Part shown: one piece after another, positions 9,063 to 17,701 of the stretch
Layout: every line of letters starts with the position of its first letter
How positions within the stretch are numbered: position 1 is the stretch's first letter
Assembly (NCBI RefSeq): GCF_004138295.1
Contig: NZ_SCFM01000009.1
Location: forward strand, 62,001-126,000
From: Ectobacillus funiculus
GTDB lineage: Bacteria > Bacillota > Bacilli > Bacillales > Bacillaceae_G
Length of the DNA: 64,000 nt
Direction of reading: 5' to 3'
Made by a program: the position numbers and the translations under genes
Notes under the pieces: model-generated
What the model saw: only the letters and a program-made list of their open reading frames with translations
What the model was told of the DNA's origin: nothing
The model's database searches: none

Positions 9063-9356
9063 ATGAGAACCTGGAACTATACAAAAAATGGTGAACTTAC
9101 AGCCGGTATTAATGAAGAAGGTTTTCCCTATTTTCAGTTTAAAATCCAAGGTTGGAATGATAACCATCACTTTTCAGATGTAGAGGATGTTGTTACTCTG
9201 AAGGCGGTTATCCAAAATGGAGGAGCTGAGCTGCTGCTTCAAAGTATTTATGCGTCTGAAGATGCACTAGCTTGTCCGTTTATACAAGAACGATGTGAAG
9301 AAACGGAGCAAATTCTCCTCCATGAAGCTCAGCTATGGTTACATGCAGCACAATAA
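9063..9356 (+). CDS. 97-residue protein of unknown function, paralogue B
   Basis: The ATG at 9063 follows GAGGAGGCAAATTGT. The product, starting MRTWNYTKN, aligns end to end with the product of 2540-2833, without gaps that I can see. Conserved positions cluster in aromatic and acidic motifs (IQGWNDN, SEDA, CPFI, EETEQILLHE). No signal peptide or membrane segment. Function unknown; it is not a family I recognise. It is a single-gene unit between tagH and the convergent tagA. Confidence 0.78.
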   Translation: MRTWNYTKNGELTAGINEEGFPYFQFKIQGWNDNHHFSDVEDVVTLKAVIQNGGAELLLQSIYASEDALACPFIQERCEETEQILLHEAQLWLHAAQ

Positions 9357-9391
9357 TTACGGATATACAACACAATATATGTGTCTAAATA

Positions 9392-9428
9392 AAAACAAGT
9401 AGCTCTCTTTACAAATTGCTGCTTGTTT
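9392..9428 (-). terminator. Terminator overlapping the tagA 3' end
   Basis: AACAAGTAGC on the plus strand pairs with GCTGCTTGTT near 9418-9427; the tagA stop (9409-9411) lies in the loop. T runs on both sides let it serve tagA and the convergent 97-aa gene. Confidence 0.6.
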
Positions 9429-10179
9429 TCTTTGCTTTAATTTCTCTCCACTCACGAAAGACATCTTTTACAAAGTCTATAAGAACGAGTTGGCGATGAA
9501 AACGTGATGGTTCCATACATAAACGATAGAACCATTCTAGATTAATGCGGCGAATCCATTTTGGAGCACGCTGTACTTCCCCAGCCCATACATCGAAGCT
9601 TCCCCCAACCCCCACAGCAACCTTCACCTGTAGTTGATCCTTATATGTCTGGATAAAAAACTCCTGCCTGGGAAAGCCAAGTGCAACAAGAAGAATATCA
9701 GGCTTAGCCTTTTGGATTTGCTCAACAATCTGAGCTGTGTCTTCCTTCTTGAAATAGCCATGATGGCAGCCAGCTAGTGTTATATTCGGGTGTTTAGAAG
9801 TGATTGTTCGGCCTGCTTTCTCTGCTACATGCTGTCTAGCACCAAGTAGAAAAACAGAAACAGTAGTTTCTTGCTCTGAAAGATGGGTGAACCAATTATT
9901 CATCATATCAAACCCTGTCACTCGTTCTGCGATGGGCTTTCCTAATAGTTTGCTAGCTTTAATTAATCCAACTCCATCCGGTGTAATTAAATCTGCTTTC
10001 TTCACTGCCGTCTTAAAGCGCAGATCTCTCTTTGTGTACATCACAATCTCAGGATTTGCTGTCACGATATGAAAGACATCCTGACGATCGTGTAGCTGCT
10101 TTGTTATGTATATGATAGTCTCTTCCATCGTCATAGAAGAAAACGGGATATCAAATATAGTAGTGGTCTGTAGCCTCAT
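9409..10179 (-). CDS. tagA: TagA, N-acetylmannosaminyltransferase of the teichoic acid linker
   Basis: WecG/TagA/CpsF family enzyme that adds ManNAc from UDP-ManNAc to GlcNAc-diphospho-undecaprenol, the first committed step of wall teichoic acid synthesis. The start at 10179 has AAAGGAGA before it and gives 256 residues, the usual length; a longer frame to 10260 has no such site. Family residues are seen in T40-A-N-P-E and D68 of ITPDGVGLIKAS, and in LVALGFPRQEFFI and VGVGGSFDVWAG. It is divergent from mnaA, which makes its substrate. Confidence 0.94.
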   Translation of the reverse strand: MRLQTTTIFDIPFSSMTMEETIIYITKQLHDRQDVFHIVTANPEIVMYTKRDLRFKTAVKKADLITPDGVGLIKASKLLGKPIAERVTGFDMMNNWFTHLSEQETTVSVFLLGARQHVAEKAGRTITSKHPNITLAGCHHGYFKKEDTAQIVEQIQKAKPDILLVALGFPRQEFFIQTYKDQLQVKVAVGVGGSFDVWAGEVQRAPKWIRRINLEWFYRLCMEPSRFHRQLVLIDFVKDVFREWREIKAKKTSSNL

Positions 10180-10570
10180 ATTGATAAATCTCCTTTTGTT
10201 TAACGTAACAGGCAGGGCTATAGAATTGTTCTCTATATCCTTATAACAGAATTTTATCATAGTATGAACTATATATGGATAGTGAATCGAAGCATATAAC
10301 TATTTAATTCTGGTAAATTTAGTAGAATATTGATAGAATTGAAGGGCGTCTGTATATGTTACATTGTTTAATCATACTTCCTCTGTAGCAGAAATACAAA
10401 TGCCTCTTTATGTTGAAAACTAATTTTAGTGTAAACTCCTATTGTAGCTGCGATATAATTTGTTTTTGACTTGGTTGTAAAAGCCAGGTTGTCGCAATTA
10501 GAATGGAAAGTTATTGTTGCAATTGGGAATCATAAGGTTATGAACTTATTGGGTTAATTGGGGAGAGTAT
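10180..10570. promoter_or_regulatory. Divergent promoter region between tagA and mnaA
   Basis: 391 bp that must hold both promoters. A TATAAT preceded by GCGA at 10454-10459 is a likely -10 for mnaA; no convincing -35 is seen at the right distance. GGGGAGA before 10571 is the mnaA ribosome site. No other feature recognised. Confidence 0.4.
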
Positions 10571-11734
10571 ATGGGTAAAAGAATTAAAGTTATGACAATT
10601 TTTGGGACGAGACCAGAAGCTATTAAACTGGCACCCCTTCTTCTTGAACTGCAGAAGAATTCAAATAAAATTGAGTCGATTGTGGCAGTCACAGCCCAAC
10701 ATCGCCAAATGCTTGATCAGGTTTTGGATACCTTTCATATTATTCCCGACTATGATCTTAACATTATGAAGGCTCGACAAACCTTACTTGATGTAACAAC
10801 AAGAGGATTAGAAGGTTTAGATCAAGTAATGAAAGAAGCGAAGCCGGATCTTGTTCTTGTTCACGGTGACACAACCACAACCTTTACTGCCAGCCTTGCT
10901 GCATTCTATAATCAAATTCCTGTGGGGCATGTGGAAGCCGGTTTACGTACATGGAACAAGCAATCCCCCCATCCGGAAGAAATGAATCGGCAGCTTACAG
11001 GTGTACTTGCAGATTTGCACTTTGCTCCAACCTCTAAATCTGCAGCAAACTTGCTGCATGAAGGAAAGCGAGAAGACTGTATTTATATTACCGGAAATAC
11101 GGCAATTGATGCTTTACGAACCACTGTGAAAGAAGGGTATTCCCATCCCATTCTTAATAGGGTAGGGAATAATCGCTTTATTTTAATGACGGTACACCGC
11201 CGGGAAAACTTAGGTGAGCCGATGAAAAATATATTCCGTGCTGTTAAGCGCTTACTAGATACACACGAGGATGTCCAAGTGATTTATCCCGTACATATGA
11301 ATCCTGTTATTAGAGAGATTGCAAATGAGGTTCTTAGTGATCATCAAAGAATTCATTTAATTGAACCATTGGATGTGATCGATTTCCATAACTTTGCTGC
11401 CCGTTCTCACCTCATCTTAACTGATTCTGGCGGCGTGCAGGAAGAGGCCCCTTCTTTAGGTATACCTGTATTAGTTCTTCGTGATACGACGGAGCGCCCA
11501 GAAGGAATTGAATCGGGGACTTTAAAACTTGCAGGAACAGACGAAGAAAATATAGTCTATTTAGTCAATGAACTACTTACCAATATAGATGAGTACAACA
11601 GGATGGCAAAAGCATCAAATCCATATGGAGACGGTTATGCTGCCAAGCGTATCGTTCGAGCCATAATTTCGTACTTTTATGAGAAAAACAAAAAAGAATG
11701 TATAGCTCATTTTTTACAATATGAGAAGGTATGA
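10571..11734 (+). CDS. mnaA: UDP-N-acetylglucosamine 2-epimerase (non-hydrolysing)
   Basis: Interconverts UDP-GlcNAc and UDP-ManNAc, feeding TagA. The 387-residue protein shows TIFGTRPEAIKLAPL, VHGDTTTT, GHVEAGLRTW, HPEEMNRQLT, VHRRENLGEP, DSGGVQEEAPSLG and LRDTTERPEG, all hallmarks of the WecB/MnaA family. The last few residues (HFLQYEKV) run into dispersed repeat copy R3, so the C-terminal tail is probably altered by that element. Divergent from tagA. Confidence 0.95.
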   Translation: MGKRIKVMTIFGTRPEAIKLAPLLLELQKNSNKIESIVAVTAQHRQMLDQVLDTFHIIPDYDLNIMKARQTLLDVTTRGLEGLDQVMKEAKPDLVLVHGDTTTTFTASLAAFYNQIPVGHVEAGLRTWNKQSPHPEEMNRQLTGVLADLHFAPTSKSAANLLHEGKREDCIYITGNTAIDALRTTVKEGYSHPILNRVGNNRFILMTVHRRENLGEPMKNIFRAVKRLLDTHEDVQVIYPVHMNPVIREIANEVLSDHQRIHLIEPLDVIDFHNFAARSHLILTDSGGVQEEAPSLGIPVLVLRDTTERPEGIESGTLKLAGTDEENIVYLVNELLTNIDEYNRMAKASNPYGDGYAAKRIVRAIISYFYEKNKKECIAHFLQYEKV

Positions 11735-11850
11735 ATTTCCAGATGGAAGTAGTTTCAATGTAGTAGGAAACTTTAGAAATACAGTATAGGTTCAACTACG
11801 CCCCTGTTTTCGTCCAGGAGCAGGGCTGGCCAATCGGCGAGTTTTCTTTA
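11718..11850 (+). repeat. Dispersed structured repeat, copy R3 (full length)
   Basis: One of the two best-preserved copies. It begins inside the last codons of mnaA and shows GTATGAATTTCC, GGAAACTTTAGAAATACAGT, then stem CCCTG/CAGGG, then a terminator-like hairpin formed by GGC-CAATC-GGCGAG and TTTTCTTTA. Its position and orientation let it terminate mnaA transcription. Confidence 0.72.
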
Positions 11851-11980
11851 CTAATAGATACTTGTGATAAAGAAATGCTGTATAAAAGTTATATGGATAA
11901 TATTGGGTTTTATGAAAATGAAAAGTTCTAGTATTTTATTTTAGTTAAGAAAACATAAATTTATATAAGGAGATTTTACG

Positions 11981-12865
11981 ATGAGAGTAAAAAAAGCCAT
12001 TATTCCCGCAGCTGGTTTGGGAACAAGATTTCTACCGGCAACAAAGGCGATGCCGAAAGAAATGCTACCAATCGTAGATAAACCAACTATTCAGTATATT
12101 GTAGAAGAGGCAATCGAATCAGGGATTGAAGATATCATCATTGTAACAGGCAAGGGGAAACGTTCTATCGAGGATCATTTTGACCATGCATTTGAGCTGG
12201 AGCAAAATCTATTAGAAAAGCAAAAGCTCGAACTACTAGAAAAGGTACAAGCCTCAGCTAAATTGGTAGACATCCACTATATCCGTCAGAAGGAACCGCA
12301 AGGATTAGGTCATGCAGTATGGTGTGCCCGGAAATTTATTGGCAACGAGCCATTTGCAGTACTTTTGGGAGACGACATTGTACAAGCTGAAACACCTTGC
12401 CTTCGCCAGCTAATCGATCAATATGAAGCAACACGCTCATCTGTTATTGGCGTCCAAACAGTACCAGATAATGAAGCTCATCGCTATGGGATTATTGACC
12501 CGTTGGACAGCAATGGCAGACGTTATCAAGTACGCAATTTTGTAGAAAAACCGAATCCAGGAACTGCACCATCTAATCTGGCAATCATGGGTCGCTACAT
12601 CTTGACCCCAGAAATCTTCATGTTCCTCGAGCAACAGCAAATAGGAGCAGGCGGAGAAATCCAGTTGACAGATGCCATTCAGAAGCTCAATGAAATTCAA
12701 AAAGTATTTGCTTATGACTTTGAAGGAAAGCGCTACGATGTAGGAGAAAAGCTTGGTTTTATTGAAACAACAATTGAGTTTGCACTGCAACAAGAGGACT
12801 TAAAGGGCTCTCTTTTGAAATTTATGGAAGAAATAGTGAAAAGGGAATCTGTTGTACAAGAATAA
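11981..12865 (+). CDS. galU: UTP-glucose-1-phosphate uridylyltransferase, copy 1
   Basis: Makes UDP-glucose from UTP and glucose 1-phosphate. 294 residues; the N-terminal signature [20 protein letters not shown] and [11 protein letters not shown] are typical of GalU/GtaB. The start follows AAGGAGATTTTACG. A second, very similar gene lies at 19046-19927. This copy is flanked by dispersed repeats R3 (direct) and R4 (inverted) and stands alone, so it may be the housekeeping enzyme for teichoic acid glucosylation and glycolipids, whereas copy 2 is inside the exopolysaccharide operon. Confidence 0.95.
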   Translation: MRVKKAIIPAAGLGTRFLPATKAMPKEMLPIVDKPTIQYIVEEAIESGIEDIIIVTGKGKRSIEDHFDHAFELEQNLLEKQKLELLEKVQASAKLVDIHYIRQKEPQGLGHAVWCARKFIGNEPFAVLLGDDIVQAETPCLRQLIDQYEATRSSVIGVQTVPDNEAHRYGIIDPLDSNGRRYQVRNFVEKPNPGTAPSNLAIMGRYILTPEIFMFLEQQQIGAGGEIQLTDAIQKLNEIQKVFAYDFEGKRYDVGEKLGFIETTIEFALQQEDLKGSLLKFMEEIVKRESVVQE

Positions 12866-12868
12866 TAT

Positions 12869-12930
12869 AGAAAACTTGCTGATTGGTGAGCCTTTAGGTG
12901 AAGACAAAGGCGTAGTTACACTTACACTTA
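12869..12930 (-). repeat. Dispersed structured repeat, copy R4 (partial, inverted)
   Basis: The reverse complement reads AGTGTAACTACG, then stem GCCTTT/AAAGGC (different bases from R3 but still paired), then CACCAATCAGCAAG and TTTTCT. It follows the galU stop by 3 bases. Confidence 0.62.
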
Positions 12931-12933
12931 AAA

Positions 12934-12992
12934 AAGAGGATGTCCAAAAGGTAGCGCATAGCGTTATCTTTTGAAGACATCCTCTTTTGTAC
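12934..12992 (+). terminator. Terminator after galU copy 1
   Basis: AAGAGGATGTCCAAAAG pairs with CTTTTGAAGACATCCTCTT and ends in TTTTGT. Close relative of the hairpin at 970-1033. Confidence 0.65.
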
Positions 12993-13006
12993 ATAAAAAT
13001 AAGAAA

Positions 13007-13253
13007 ATCCTTTATTTCTGAATATAATTTGGTCACCACAAGCAACACTCACAGAAAAGAAAGGATTCTCTTATAATTGTTGAGTATAACACAGAACAAT
13101 TGGACTACTAATGGGGATATTGGCATCTTAATTCCAACGAAGCATTTGTGCCGCATCGTTGATATGGCGGTAGAAAATAGGACACTCACACTTTTGAATT
13201 CCCTTTATCCTGAAGGAGGTCATCCTCCTTATCATCCTAAAATGTCGTTTTAA
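13007..13253 (+). mobile_element. 5' relic of an IS1182/IS4-like insertion sequence
   Basis: An inverted repeat (AAGAAAATCCTTTATTTCTG at 13007-13026, imperfect partner near 13053-13073) is followed by a 57-codon frame 13080-13253 from a TTG. Its product contains DIGILIPTKHLCRIVDMAVE and then SLYPEGGHPPYHPKMSF, which resembles the N terminus of DDE transposases of the IS1182 type (…HLVR-V…GGGR-SYHPKM…). The frame stops right after this motif and no catalytic part follows, so the element is dead. Confidence 0.6.
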
Positions 13254-13468
13254 TGACCTTTTGGGACGACTTGATTTTTTAGAGAAATCAATTTTCTATC
13301 CTAATAAGTAAGACGGGAGGATTACGCAAGCAGCTTTTATTTCATGGTAGTTTTTTGACATACGCTGGATCTGAGAACTGAGTGGAAATTTAATTTTTTT
13401 ATTGTTATTGTATAATTAGGTAAAAGAAAAATCTTTTGAGGGAAATAAATTTAAGAGGAGTGTAATAA

Positions 13469-13897
13469 ATGAAACTTAACATTGAGCAAATCAAAGAGAT
13501 TATTCCGCATCGCTATCCTTTTTTGCTTATAGATTCGATTGAGGAATTGGAGCCGGGAAAACGAGCTGTCGGGAAGAAGAATATTACAGCTAATGAAGAA
13601 GTTTTTAATGGTCATTTTCCTAATTATGCTGTATTCCCTGGCGTGCTAACTTTGGAAGCTTGCGCACAGACAGGGGCGGTTGCCCTTCTATCGATGCCGG
13701 AGTATGCCGGTAAAATCGCGTTCTTCGCTGGAGTTGAAAAATGTAGATGGAAGCGCCAAGTTCGACCTGGCGATACACTTATTATGGAAGTGGAATTAGT
13801 ATCTATCCGCAGGGGTATTGGTAAAGGGAAGGTGCTTGCTACTGTAGACGGAGAAACCGCTATGGAAGCTGAGATTACGTTTGCTGTAGGACAATAA
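13469..13897 (+). CDS. fabZ: 3-hydroxyacyl-[acyl-carrier-protein] dehydratase FabZ
   Basis: Hot-dog fold dehydratase of fatty acid elongation, 142 residues. Catalytic His49 and Glu63 are in [20 protein letters not shown]. The start follows AAGAGGAGTGTAATAA. It is a single-gene unit between the teichoic acid and capsule genes; a decayed copy of its 3' end follows at 13979-14180. Confidence 0.95.
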   Translation: MKLNIEQIKEIIPHRYPFLLIDSIEELEPGKRAVGKKNITANEEVFNGHFPNYAVFPGVLTLEACAQTGAVALLSMPEYAGKIAFFAGVEKCRWKRQVRPGDTLIMEVELVSIRRGIGKGKVLATVDGETAMEAEITFAVGQ

Positions 13898-13907
13898 AAA
13901 TCACCGG

Positions 13908-13938
13908 TAAGGAACGTCTAAGACGTTCCTTAGTCTTT
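13908..13938 (+). terminator. fabZ terminator
   Basis: GGAACGTCT pairs with AGACGTTCC, followed by TTAGTCTTTCT. The same hairpin recurs at about 14111-14141 as part of a duplication. Confidence 0.7.
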
Positions 13939-13978
13939 CTATAAAGAGAAATTGTATGCGTTTTCTTCTATTATATAG

Positions 13979-14180
13979 TGCACAGGAATGAAAGTAGGAT
14001 TAGTATCTATTTGCGGGGGATTAGAAAAGAGAAGGCGGTTGCTAGTGGAGATGGGAGATCGAAATAGAAGCTAAAGTTTATTTTCTTTAGGATAATAAAA
14101 ATCACCGGTAAGGAACGTCTAAGACGTTCCTTAGTCTTTCTTTAAAAAGAAGTTTGTATGCGTTTTCTTCTATTATATAG
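13979..14180 (+). pseudogene. Decayed tandem copy of the fabZ 3' end and terminator
   Basis: The stretch from GGATTAGTATCTAT onwards follows the fabZ coding sequence from about 13792 (GGAATTAGTATCTAT) with many substitutions and gaps, ending in TTTAGGATAATAA where fabZ has TGTAGGACAATAA. The following 85 bp repeat the fabZ terminator and downstream sequence almost exactly. The coding part has drifted much more than the terminator part. It is not translatable as FabZ. Confidence 0.7.
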
Positions 14181-15040
14181 TATAAAAAATAATTAAGAAT
14201 GACTTCTCTGCGTTAATAAAATGTCAAGCTGAAACAGAAACACTTCGAATCATCAGAGCACAGATTATGTCCTAGTCCGATTTAACACAATCTGTGAACA
14301 CATTGTCCGTTTGTATTCAAAACAATATGATGATTGATAAGCTTGGCTTTGCTGACTTCTTCCTCCGGCCACATTAAAGTAAGCCTTGAAACTTCTTGAA
14401 ACAAGTTGACTTACAAGCATATAATCACGAAACAGACGGCATATGCTGTCTGTTTCGTTCATGTTGTTAAAAAATCCGATCTTAACTGATAAGTGGCTGA
14501 TCCTACAAGTGAATGGTAATCTATTTCGTGATCAATTTATGATAAAAGCGTACTCATTACGGGCTGTTGTTACTTTGTCATGGGTGGTCTTCTGGTTTGA
14601 GGATTAGTGAATGTAAAATAGCGGAAATTTAATGTTTTAGGTTGTAGAAAAATTAGATAGGTTGTATTATTTTGTAGGTAAGCTTACAGCGAGAGCTTTT
14701 TTTTGTTTGAATACCCTGATGGAATAATTATATAAAGATTTATATAGTTTTTATTTCATTCATTTAGGTTTATTTCTATAATGTCTATAGAATTAGATAC
14801 CATACTTATTCTCTTTATGGAACAAGAGAGTACAAAAGGTTACAAAAATGTGAAAAGTTTTACATTTTTCTCCTTGTAAGAAGTAGGGAATCTATGTATT
14901 ATATTCTATGTGAGTAAGGTGGTACAAGTTCACTGTGATGCTGTAATAAGAAAATACTATATTTCACAGTAAATATTATTTAATTCACAAAACGTTCATA
15001 AAGTTTTGACAATATATTACAAGGAAACGGGAGGCCACCC
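14181..15040. other. Long intergenic region before the wzz-like gene
   Basis: No gene recognised. It holds a near-perfect palindrome (ACGAAACAGAC and GTCTGTTTCGT arms, 14427-14458), an AAAAATGT/ACATTTTT hairpin near 14843-14868 and an ACTGTGA/TCACAGT inverted pair (14932-14938, 14964-14970) that could be operator sites for the capsule regulatory operon. Confidence 0.5.
14427..14458. repeat. 32-bp near-perfect palindrome
   Basis: Arms ACGAAACAGAC and GTCTGTTTCGT around GCATATGC. It could be an operator or a bidirectional hairpin; only a weak T run follows. Confidence 0.5.
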
Positions 15041-15772
15041 ATGGAAGAAACTATTAGCTTAAAAGAGTTATTTCAGATTTTGCGAAAACGATTGTTAATG
15101 ATTCTAGCTGTTACCTTTACAGCAGTTTTAGCAAGCGCCATTGTAAGTTTTTATTTTATTACCCCTATCTACCAATCTTCTACACAGATTCTTGTAAATC
15201 AGAAGAAGGCAGATAACTCTATTGTTCAATATAATGAGGTTCAGACGAACCTTCAATTAGTTAATACGTACAGTGTTATTATTAAGAGTCCTGCTATTTT
15301 GGATCAAGTGAAAAAGCAATTGAATCTAGATATGTCTGTTCAGGAGCTTACTAACAAAATTAATGTAGCAAGTGCAACGGATTCTCAAGTGTTTTCTGTT
15401 ACGGTGCAGGATGCAAAGCCTGAACTAGCGAGAGATATTGCCAACACAACAGCAGCAGTATTTAAAGAAGAGGTTGCAAAAATTATGAGTGTTGACAATG
15501 TTTCGGTTTTGTCAACGGCAGAAGTAACGAAAGACCAATCTCCTATTAAGCCTCAACCAATGTTAAATATTGTGATTGCGTTTGTAATAGGGTTAATGGT
15601 GTCTATAGGTTTGGCATTCTTATTGGAATACTTCGATAACACTATCAAACGAGAGCAAGATATAGAAAAAATTCTTGAATTACCAGTTCTTGGAGTTGTT
15701 ACAAAAATGGAAGAAAAGAAGGCCGCTGCGGCAGCTATAGCGAAAGTGAGGGAGCAGACAATTGGGTCTTAA
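15041..15772 (+). CDS. Wzz-type chain-length modulator / tyrosine-kinase activator (YwqC/CapA type)
   Basis: A 243-residue membrane protein with two membrane segments, near 19-40 and near 175-197, and an extracellular middle domain, the layout of Gram-positive polysaccharide co-polymerases such as TkmA/YwqC and CapA. The second segment is followed by a short cytosolic tail that should dock on the separate kinase encoded next. The start follows CGGGAGG. It overlaps the kinase gene by 11 bases. Confidence 0.9.
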   Translation: MEETISLKELFQILRKRLLMILAVTFTAVLASAIVSFYFITPIYQSSTQILVNQKKADNSIVQYNEVQTNLQLVNTYSVIIKSPAILDQVKKQLNLDMSVQELTNKINVASATDSQVFSVTVQDAKPELARDIANTTAAVFKEEVAKIMSVDNVSVLSTAEVTKDQSPIKPQPMLNIVIAFVIGLMVSIGLAFLLEYFDNTIKREQDIEKILELPVLGVVTKMEEKKAAAAAIAKVREQTIGS

Positions 15773-16454
15773 GAAAAAAATTCAACAAACAATCCGTCAA
15801 TTAATTGCCCATAGCGAACCGAAATCCCCGATTTCTGAGCAATATAGAAACATTCGAACAAATATTCAGTTTGCATCAGTGGACACAGATGTACGTTCCT
15901 TCATCGTGACATCATCCAATCCGTCAGAAGGGAAAACAACAACAACAGCCAATCTTGCTGTAGTGTTTGCGCAGCAGGGAAAAAAAGTATTGCTAATTGA
16001 TGCGGATATGCGTAAGCCATCTATGCACACGATGTTCCGTACAGAAAACACCCTTGGTTTAACAAGTGTATTATCTAAACAGAGTAAGCTTGAATCATGT
16101 GTACGTGAAACAGATGTAGAAAACCTAGACTTTTTGCCAGCTGGTGCTGTTCCACCGAATCCTGCGGAATTGTTAGGATCTATCAGGATGGAAGAATTAA
16201 TTGAACAAGCATATGAGTCCTATGACCTAATTATCATTGATACACCGCCTGTATTAGCAGTTACGGATGCACAGGTGCTTGCAAATAAATGTGATGGAAT
16301 TGTGCTTGTTGTGCGCAGCAATCATACAGAAAAAGAAGATGCACTAAAGGCAAAAGGGTTGCTAGCAAATGCAAAAGGAAAATTACTTGGTGTTGTCCTA
16401 AATGCAAAGCAACAAGAAGATAGTAACTATTATTACTATTACGGTACGAAATAA
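15762..16454 (+). CDS. BY-type tyrosine kinase (YwqD/CapB type)
   Basis: A 230-residue cytosolic autokinase that works with the membrane modulator to control polysaccharide polymerisation. The Walker A motif is SSNPSEGKTTTTANLA, Walker A' is LLIDADMRKPS and Walker B is LIIIDTPPV; the C terminus carries the tyrosine cluster NYYYYYGTK. The TTG start at 15762 has GAGGGAG in front and overlaps the upstream gene. A homologous UDP-glucose dehydrogenase target (ugd) follows downstream, as in Bacillus. Confidence 0.93.
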   Translation: MGLKKKIQQTIRQLIAHSEPKSPISEQYRNIRTNIQFASVDTDVRSFIVTSSNPSEGKTTTTANLAVVFAQQGKKVLLIDADMRKPSMHTMFRTENTLGLTSVLSKQSKLESCVRETDVENLDFLPAGAVPPNPAELLGSIRMEELIEQAYESYDLIIIDTPPVLAVTDAQVLANKCDGIVLVVRSNHTEKEDALKAKGLLANAKGKLLGVVLNAKQQEDSNYYYYYGTK

Positions 16455-16478
16455 ATTGAGAAAAAGGAGTGAGCTGCG

Positions 16479-17246
16479 ATGATTGATTTGCACTGTCATA
16501 TCTTGCCTGGAATTGATGATGGTCCAGAAACAATGGAAGAGAGCTTGCAGATGGCAAAGGAAGCTGCCCTTCAGGGGATTCATACAATCGTCGCAACTCC
16601 TCACCATCAAAATGGGAAATATTATAATGAGAGAAAAATTATTCTTCAGAAGGTAAATGAACTAAATGCAGTACTAAAAGAACAAGACATCTCCATCAAA
16701 ATTTTACCCGGACAAGAAATTCGTTTATACGGTGAATTTATACAAGACTATGACTCTGGTACAATTCTCACAAAAAACGAAACTGGAAAGTATGTCCTAG
16801 TAGAATTTCCATCTAATCATGTACCACGATATGCAGAAGCTTTATTGTACGATATACAGCTTAAGGGTCTCGTCCCCATCATCGCACATCCAGAACGGAA
16901 CTCAGAAATCATCGAACGACCACATCTTCTATATGATTTAATTAACAAGGGCGCACTGTCACAAGTAACGGCGGCCAGTCTAATAGGAGGATTTGGGAAG
17001 AAAATTAAAAAATTTTCCATGCAGCTGATTGAGCACAACCTTACTCATATGATTGCATCCGATGCCCATAATACGACGAATCGCTCTTTTAAGTTAAGAG
17101 AAGCGTACGATGTGTTGCAAAAGGAATTTGGAACAGATGTGCATTACCTATTTCAGGAAACAGTCTATTCCATTATTAGCGGAAAATCTATTTACAAGCT
17201 AGATCCTGAGCGTGTTCGTAGAAAGAAGCTGTTTGGAATTTTCTGA
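16479..17246 (+). CDS. PHP-family protein-tyrosine phosphatase (YwqE/CpsB type)
   Basis: A 255-residue manganese-dependent phosphatase that reverses the BY-kinase autophosphorylation. Metal-binding motifs are MIDLHCHILPGIDDG, ATPHHQNG, IIAHPERN and ASDAHN. The start follows AAGGAGTGAGCTGCG, 24 bases after the kinase gene. The three genes form a complete regulatory cassette for the exopolysaccharide genes downstream. Confidence 0.93.
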   Translation: MIDLHCHILPGIDDGPETMEESLQMAKEAALQGIHTIVATPHHQNGKYYNERKIILQKVNELNAVLKEQDISIKILPGQEIRLYGEFIQDYDSGTILTKNETGKYVLVEFPSNHVPRYAEALLYDIQLKGLVPIIAHPERNSEIIERPHLLYDLINKGALSQVTAASLIGGFGKKIKKFSMQLIEHNLTHMIASDAHNTTNRSFKLREAYDVLQKEFGTDVHYLFQETVYSIISGKSIYKLDPERVRRKKLFGIF

Positions 17247-17701
17247 TTGTAGCGAATGGTGATGTCTCTTTACCGCTATCAATGGAGGCACTTGGTCATA
17301 CTGTGGGGAGCTTTTTGTAGATAAGCGGGCTTTAAGGGTAGGGTGTTATATTTTAAATGATTAGCTAAAAATTATGATACCTTATTAACTGTATTGATTA
17401 ATTAGCAGAAATAGAAAAAGAGCACCCTTCTTGTAGAAAGTAAATGAGCAAACTAACAAATGCAAGGATGGGGCTTTGTGTGAGATAACCTAAAATATTC
17501 TTATATTTTTTAACATATACTATTTTACTATCTTTTTATAATTAACAAAAACTAGTACATTTTGGTAACTGCAAGCTAATTGTTTAATTTCTATTATTTA
17601 TATAAAAATGTGCAATTTATCAAAAAATATTTCAAATTAATGAGCGATAAAAAGAAGGTAATTTTACTTATATAAAAATACATTAGAAGAGGTGAATTAA
17701 A
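17247..17701. other. Intergenic region before ugd
   Basis: Strongly AT-rich. An imperfect inverted pair (AGCACCCTTCTTG near 17420, CAAGGATGGGGCT near 17462) may be the end of an insertion sequence or a weak terminator for the phosphatase operon. GAAGAGGTGAATTAAA before 17702 is the ugd ribosome site. No gene seen. Confidence 0.4.

Noticed and set aside
14265-14462. 65-codon minus-strand frame
   Set aside because: Starts inside the 32-bp palindrome, no ribosome site and composition like random sequence.
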